Of a stretch of 64,000 nucleotides of DNA, positions 57,895 through 64,000 are shown one piece after another. A model generated the notes under the pieces. It did not search any database and was not told the origin of the DNA. It saw only the letters and a list, made by a program, of their open reading frames with translations. Made by a program: the position numbers and the translations under genes. How positions within the stretch are numbered: position 1 is the stretch's first letter; the number at the start of each line of letters is the position of its first letter. The stretch is from Selaginella tamariscina (Eukaryota; Streptophyta; Lycopodiopsida; Selaginellales; Selaginellaceae), in the NCBI GenBank assembly GCA_003024785.1, contig PUQB01000072.1, forward strand, positions 248,001 through 312,000, written 5' to 3'.

Positions 57895-60578
57895 TTACTT
57901 TTTCTTCAATTTCCTCCGTAAATTTTCAAAGTATGGACGTTTCTTCACTTCGACCACGTTTAAGAAGTTCCCAGGCATAAAAGTGACAGCATTCTCTTCA
58001 TAGACCAATCCAGCAAGAGGAGCGACAACAGGTCCCTTTAGATTCATTGTTTCCATTTCCGCTTGTACTGAATGGAGAGGCCGGAGCTTGCTACAAAAGT
58101 CCTCGTCTCTAGCTCCAGTGTTCCTTTGAAACGCTTCACAAGCACTCGTCAATACCAAAAGCTGCAAATACCCTGTTCTGCACCAGTCAAGAAACGTCCG
58201 CAGCTCCCTCCGTTTCTCTGGCTTGGAATTATAAATGTTCCAGGCAACCAGAGTCCGATGAGGTGCATTCTTCCTGTCATCAACCCTCCTCCTATGTTGA
58301 AACAGTACAGGCAACATCTTGCCACTCCTCTTAGATCGCAAAACACAAACAGCATCTGGCCCACACAAGTCGTCAGTCCCAGTTCTAAGGAAGACAGAAA
58401 AGTTGTTCCCCTCTTGCACGTCAGCAACCCACTCCTTCAACTCGTATTGTCCAAGCACTGCATGCATGTAGGTGGAACCCTCGGGGTAACTAACTCGTAT
58501 TCCTCCATGTACACATCATGAACTCCCTTCCCACCGCCTAAAAGCTGTGGAGTGATGAGTCCTTCTCCAAACAATGTTAGAGACACTGGTTTGTAAGAAA
58601 GCCCAGTGCCACTGCCCCAACATTAGCCCAGTCTAAAAATTTGTTCAGGTGAGTTACCCTTGGCATCCATTTCATTAAAGCTCTAATAACCAAAGGCTCC
58701 GTCAACACTGCAACAGCAGCTGCAGTTCTGACATTATCATCCTCCAACGTGGGGAGAAAGACTTCTGTTGGTTCTTCCTTTAGGGACAAATACCCGAGTC
58801 CACAATCGATCAACTCTAAGGCTTCCTTTGTTGCCACAACTACGTCGGACTCCCCTTGATAGTAGTACGTCATCGCGATCTTGACCACAATGTCGGCATG
58901 AGCGCCTGGTACATTAGTGTAGAACTGAGTCACATCATCCTTCAGGGATCTAAATATCCCTACCTCCTTCCCTGTCTTCTCCACTACCTCATTAGAAAAA
59001 TGTATGAAAAACTGCGTCTCCTGTCCAGGTTGATGTTGCAAGGCCATGTATCTCTCCAAAGCCGTCACGAACCATCTCCGCCTGCCCCGGTAAATTGCAA
59101 AGAGAACCTCCATTTCTAAGCGGCTTACATCCACAAAGTGTTGGGCATACCTTAGAAAACCTGCTTCATCATCAAATGCAGACAGCTTGTATATTTCTTT
59201 TACATCAAACTCCTTCAGAGACCCCGGAGTCATAAGATCCTCTCTTATCTTCATCATGCTCTTGCCAGTACCCGAGACAAACACATTTTTAAGGTACTTC
59301 CCAAGTGCCACAACAAACTGGTTTAGCATTCCCCGGCTCTCACCTTGGACAGTACATTCAAACGTACTTGTTTATCACCTGAGACTCATCTACAACTGCA
59401 AACCCGTCCCACCCAGCCAAGACCGAAATATGATCAATAGCAATCTTCAAAGCAGCTGAAGAAAGAGCTAGGTCATTTGGCAAAACCAGATTACAAATCT
59501 TGCCACAAAGTGCCTGAAAGACATCGTCCACAGAAGGGTACTCGAGCTGAAAAAACACCCAGTCCCGAGGAGAAAGCGTTAGGCCGTGCCGTTCCTTCAT
59601 GAGCTCATCCAGCAACTTAAAAATCGAGAGCCTCGCCAACACCAAGGCATCGACAGCACACCTAAGAGCCATTGGATCGATGTAACCAGAAGGATACCAT
59701 CTGCCGAGCCAGTAACTACACTCCTTGACATCGTCCGAGCCCTGTGCACTGCCAAATCCAGGTCTATATCCCGTGAAATACATACAGTACCGCTTGCATG
59801 CCAACTCCATGAGCGACCTGGTCTTCCCTGATCCACTAGGAGCTAAGATCACGGTGGCCTTATGGGAACCCTCCAACCTATCAACCAACCTCGCATCCAC
59901 CTCAACCACCTCCTGCGAGCCTACCCCTTCCCATAACAGGCAAGGATTATCACCAGTTATGCTGCAAACTTTCCCGAGCGATGACGGAAACTGCTTCTTA
60001 TAACCTTCCTCCCCTGGTCCCAATGAGTCACGGATTGAGTCACGGATTGTGTCCATGTATTTGTCGACTGCATCCATCAACTTATTATCAATGCTCCCTG
60101 GACCAAAAGACACCCGTTAGCAACAAAACCTCACGACTGATCAAGCTGAGACAAAAAGCTCCAGCAACACTTAGGCAACAGATACGACGTGGATTCAATA
60201 GAGACAACCAAAGCAAAAAAGCAAGGGCTTCTACGCCAGAGAAACGCAACACAAAGTCACGAAGAACAGAAGACATAGCCACACCACAGCCACTGACAAC
60301 TCAAAAAAAATCATTACAATCAAGGCCACAAAATACCTCGTATTATCTTTAGAAAAATCTCCTCCCCTTTCTTGAACACATCGAGGAGAAATTCGAACCC
60401 ACGCGGGCGTCGGCGAGAGGCAAAGACGGAAAAATTCATCAGGCGCCTCGACTGAAGCCTCCCGTTTCACGACATCAATAGCGTCAGAAACCCTGGAGCC
60501 GGCGTCTACTCCCGTGCACATCCCCTCACTACGAACGGCAATTGGACTTGCATCCACTTCTTTTCCCGTGTCGTCCAT
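57895..60578 (-). pseudogene. Crinkler-type (CRN-like) P-loop NTPase with C-terminal nuclease-like domain
   Basis: Minus strand. The N-terminal piece (60578 to about 60345) starts with MDDTGKEV and has no signal peptide or LFLAK-type motif. The NTPase part (60113 to about 58577) has Walker A VILAPSGSGKTRSLMELACK, a Walker-B-like FAVVDESQ, and then VFVSGTGKSM, the order seen in Crinkler NTPases. The C-terminal part (58467-57895) has a Cys/Asp segment, GPDAVCVLRSKRSGKMLPVL, then FQHRRR, resembling the restriction-endonuclease-like domain these proteins often carry, though the catalytic set is not certain. Such NTPase-nuclease proteins are known as oomycete and fungal effectors and also occur in some plants and protists. 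An intron is likely between the first two pieces. The frame is not continuous as given (a few interruptions), so it is an intron-rich gene with consensus errors or a decaying one. GC is far above the flanks. Confidence 0.7.
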
Positions 60579-60599
60579 GCTCCGGATCTCAGAAACCCC

Positions 60600-61154
60600 C
60601 TAGTGAAGGAAACCCTAATACTGTTTTAGCCTCCGCTTTGCCAGTTCCAAGTGACAATTTAATCTAGACCATGTATTTAAAGATCCAACGGTTTATATAC
60701 CGTAAATTAATATAAGATCCAACGGTTTATAAATTTTTGTTACTCTTTTGTAATCTAGACTATGAATTGAAGATGTAACGCCTCCCTCGACAGAAAAATA
60801 GGTTTTAATTTAACTTTATAGTATAAGAATCTTACTTCATAGTGTAAATGTCTCAATTTATAGTGTAAATAATTTATCAAAATGTAACAACTATAATAGA
60901 CATGGTCTTCAAATTTCACTTTTGAGATGAGATCCAATGGTTCATAATTTTTTTATTCTTATTACCGTTGATGTAATGATTAATCTAGACTATGAATTTA
61001 GAAAGTTAACAAATAATCATTCGTGCTCTTCCCCACTCACTCCCATGTTATAAGTTATCTTTTATAAATCCAATTATTTATATTTTTTAATTTGTCATAA
61101 ATTAAGATGCAATGGTTTATAAATTTTATGTAATTTAAACTATGGATTTCAAGA
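60600..61154. repeat. Degenerate repeats upstream of the Crinkler-like gene
   Basis: 'aatctagactatgaatt', 'agatccaacggtttataaat' and 'gatgtaacg' words recur about every 60-150 bp (60662-60775, 60925-61000, 61100-61160). No gene. The stretch would include the promoter of the minus-strand gene, but no TATA box can be singled out. Confidence 0.6.
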
Positions 61155-62770
61155 TGTAACGGTATATATATACATATATATGCCATGTGGACTCGGTATC
61201 TACACCACATAGGCGCCATGTGGCACTAAGATTTATCTAGCACTAGACACATTAATCTTGGGAACACTTAGTATAAATGCCCTATATGAGATGGACCTAA
61301 TCTAATCATATTTGGTATTCATTCCCATGCCACTTTCATTGGTGGAGATCTTGGACGATTCTTTGGAGGCTTAGCTTTTTGTGTTCTTCTTTGTCTCCCT
61401 CTCCCCTTATTGTTATTGTTCGTTTGTTTCAAGCGTGATGGCGAATAAAGAAAGATGACTGTAGTTGTTCGATGCGTTGGAGTTGAGCGTGGCGAATCAG
61501 GCTGCCAAAGTATGCAGCAAAATGCCAATCTTTCTGGTAGATCATGCCATCTATCCCAAAAACTGTATTGATAGGGATGCAACATTAAATCCGTCGGGAG
61601 AGACCGTTCAACAATTTGGGATCAAGTTTCAGAACCTGGTCAATTGTGCAGATCTAAGCATGATAGAATGTGTACAGCTGGGCTTCATGTGGCCAGCTCT
61701 TCACCTTGACTTGGCTGGCTTGGTGGAGGAATTTGGTCCCTCAACTGTGGAGGAAGCCCTAAGGATCTCACAACAATTTGAGAACTCATCACAATGTGTG
61801 TGTTATGTTCCTGTGATGGTGCATGTTCCTGGATCTTCTTTGACATTTGATCATGTCTTGATGGAGGTGGGTGTTGTCCAGATGGAAGCCAAGTCCTCAG
61901 GCTGTGGGAGGGCCGAGGCCAATTTGCTAGTTGGCATGGTTGTGGTCATGAGTGGAACATTCAGTGTTACAAGTGCCAAAGGATGGGACATGTTGCAAGA
62001 TCGTGTGCATTTATCAACATCAAGTAGCTGCCATCGAGACTGCAAAGAAAGTTGCGATGCCTCCTCAACCAGAAAATAGGGACCAAGACACTAGGTACAT
62101 TGCATCACCTCTGAGGAATTTGACTCCTGCGCATAGTTAACACTTCCCCAAAGCACCTTTGTTCTTCCATGCTTGTGTGGGCATAGGGGTCCCGATTGAG
62201 TTGCCTAACGCTGAGCGTTTTATGTTTGTGTTTTCAAGCATGGTAAAAGGAACTCCTGTTTTGATCATGGTGGATTCCAGATCTGGTGTATCTTCTATCA
62301 ATCGATCACGAGCTGAGTCCCTGCACTTGCACACAATACCTATCGAGTGGACTTTGAAGGTGGTATTTGTTGATAAGAAGTCCTTTGCTCGTTCACATCG
62401 AATTGTACACATGCCTGTGGTGTTTGGAAGATACCATCATATATTTCCATTGTAGGTGATGCCGAGCCAAGTCCATGACATCATCTTGAGTGTCAATTGG
62501 CTCCATGCGGTCAAGGCGAGATGTGATTTTGAGATGTGCACACTGTCTGTCCTAGGATGCCCTCCGTTGTGGGCTACATGGCATGGCAGCGGCATTATAA
62601 GGTGTTGTGGCGCCTAAGGAAGAGCCTTCTTTAGAGCAATGAGCCAAGGACATCAAGGACCTATTGGCAAGGTATCCAAACCTATTCAAACCCATAATTG
62701 TAGGAGTTGTAAATTCCCTGTTAACTATCCTAAATCATTATGCTAGAGTTGAAGGTGATACGTAAGTCCC
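61155..62770 (+). mobile_element. Old copy of the same Ty3/gypsy family, 5' part
   Basis: An LTR-like stretch (61155-61338, ending before the shared primer site 'ttggtggagat') is followed by gag pieces (LGFMWPALHLDLAGLVEEFG, STVEEALRISQQFENS) and a protease/RT start (PSQVHDIIL-type, LELKVIRKS), parallel to 53033-55100. It is much diverged, lacks parts and has many breaks, so it is far older than its neighbour. It stops where a copia element begins. Confidence 0.85.
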
Positions 62771-63474
62771 TGTTAACAGGGAAAAGGGCTCTCTGCCTCA
62801 CCTTTTCCTATTTAACCTGTTTCCTTCACGCAGACAGGAAACCTTTCATACAACGTACAGGAAAGGCTACACCCTTTCCTTTCTCAACTCTCAATATATC
62901 TGTATATATATCAGACTTCTCCCAGTGCCACTATGACTGGTCTCCAAAGTCAAGGGCAAGAACGGATTTTGGCTATTGCCTTGTTAGATCCATTCATTGA
63001 GAGTACATAAACACACACACAAGATTCTCTAATATGCACCTTTCATTACTAACATGAATACAAAAGACAAAGTGTAGAGAACCTTTATCTCCTGCTAAAC
63101 TTCAAATGGAGACCCTTCTCCTGTTAGAACTTCCTGTTGAGACCCTTCTGGAGACCCCTTCTCCTTTGCCCTAACTACTTAACTACCCTTCCTCTCGCCA
63201 CGTCATCCTTTACCTTTTCCTTTTCCTTTTCCTTTCCTTTTCCTCTCGGTAAGGATTTTCTCCTTCACAGCCTTTCCTTCCTTTTCCTTACTCACCTTTT
63301 CCTCTCGGTAAGGATTTTCCTCCTTCACAGCCTTTCCTTCCTTTTCCTTACGCACCTTTTCCTCTCGGTAAGGATTTTCCTCCTTCACAGCCTTTCCTTC
63401 CTTACTACAGACCTTCCTACCCTTATTCTCTCTACAGTAGGATGTCCTATGCTCCTAATATTTTACCTTTAACA
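62771..63474 (-). mobile_element. LTR of a Ty1/copia-like element (3' LTR, minus sense)
   Basis: Begins TGTTAACAGGG and ends CCTTTAACA, the usual copia-type TGTTA...TAACA ends. The next bases, 'ctgccccctcc', are a polypurine tract when read on the minus strand, which sets the orientation. It is rich in pyrimidines and contains three 60-bp repeats. It is inserted into the old gypsy copy. Confidence 0.7.
63232..63410. repeat. 60-bp tandem repeat, three units, in the copia LTR
   Basis: 'ccttttcctctcggtaagga' through 'cagcctttccttccttttcc' repeats three times head to tail. The third unit is truncated. Shorter 'ccttttcctttt' runs precede it. Confidence 0.95.
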
Positions 63475-64000
63475 CTGCCCCCTCCTTATTGTTGCTGTGT
63501 CCTCACGGCAACTATCCTATTCCTTCCTTTGGATGTTGATCTTCATGGTACTGTGGATTCTCTCCTTTATACTTCCAAAAGTTGTTCTTCACTTTCCTAA
63601 GTTCTTGGTTGGAAGTTGATACCTTAAGTTGCAGCACTTGCTTTCCTGCATCTTGTTCCTTAGGATCAGATTTGCTTTCTCTTCCTGTTCCTGAATAGTT
63701 TTTTTCCTGTTCCATGTTTCCTTCCTTTGGCTTTTCTGTGTTTATATTCACTTGCTTTAAAGGATCTGTGGTATACACATATGTATACTCTGAAGGTTGT
63801 TCCTGCAAATCAATCTTATGGATTGCCTTATAAAACTTTTCCTGTAATCAGGTCTGTCGTTTTCCTTCTGCTGAACAGTTTTCTTTCCTTTCAGCACTAC
63901 GTGAAGGTCAATATTTGTTAAGACCTTTAAATTAGGATATTTTCAGGATTTCTACTTCTTTCCTGTCATCTAGCCCATTAAACCAATCATATCCTTTAAA
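63475..64000 (-). mobile_element. 3' internal part of the copia-like element, running off the window
   Basis: Adjoins the LTR through the polypurine tract. A 98-aa minus-strand frame (63512-63808) with NMEQEKNYSGTGRESKSD and NFWKYKGENPQYHEDQ is open but shows no copia polymerase motif, so it may be an extra or untranslated region. The rest of the element lies beyond the window. Confidence 0.45.

Noticed and set aside
59358-60113. Ordinary plant NB-ARC or ABC ATPase
   Set aside because: The Walker A context, VSGTG motif and following nuclease-like part fit Crinkler NTPases better; no NB-ARC RNBS or GLPL-type motif or ABC signature is seen.

Overview
The window looks like a repeat-rich, AT-rich nuclear segment of a land plant. 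Support: several plant-type Ty3/gypsy lineages (an integrase followed by a chromodomain, a Tat-like element with a plant-mobile-domain-like ORF), a Ty1/copia LTR, methionine-tRNA-like primer sites, short GT-AG introns, and two FCP1/NIF-type phosphatase genes of the kind plants carry. A Crinkler-type NTPase gene is unusual for a seed plant; a seed-free land plant is possible, but I cannot name the organism. There is one run of N (47885-48417). Many reading frames are interrupted by one-base slips and the two copies of a large duplication differ mainly by one-base indels, so some breaks may be consensus errors rather than biology.

Layout. 1-7420 and 23732-31128 are two near-identical direct copies of one segment. 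Each holds tandem units of about 2.04 and 1.39 kb that contain inverted (foldback) arms, followed by a decayed gene of unknown function with an intronic minisatellite. An older related unit lies at 21130-23731. 8085-9782 is a Tat-like fossil with an LTR; 9841-12490 holds unrecognised gene remains on both strands; 12727-13707 and 14402-14902 are two HAD (FCP1-like) phosphatase genes or pseudogenes. 14903-21130 is nearly gene-free. 31190-36499 is nested gypsy debris (Tat-like, then a chromovirus 3' part). 36500-46310 holds a plastid-like tRNA-Asp fragment and two small multi-exon gene candidates, one with a heptad Gly-His-Gly-Leu repeat and one coiled-coil, separated by very AT-rich introns. 46311-50412 is an LTR-internal-LTR-internal gypsy array on the minus strand. 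50418-53032 is a mosaic of short duplications.

53033-57870 is a very young, almost whole Ty3/gypsy copy with practically identical LTRs. It sits a few tens of bases beyond the stop codon of a minus-strand Crinkler-like NTPase/nuclease gene (57895-60578). An old copy of the same gypsy family (61155-62770) follows and is interrupted by a minus-strand copia element that runs off the window.

The genes do not form a pathway. The most notable items are the Crinkler-like gene, the small 184-aa repeat-protein gene candidate (37070-39831), the foldback tandem array, and the 120-bp tandem expansion inside a fossil protease region.
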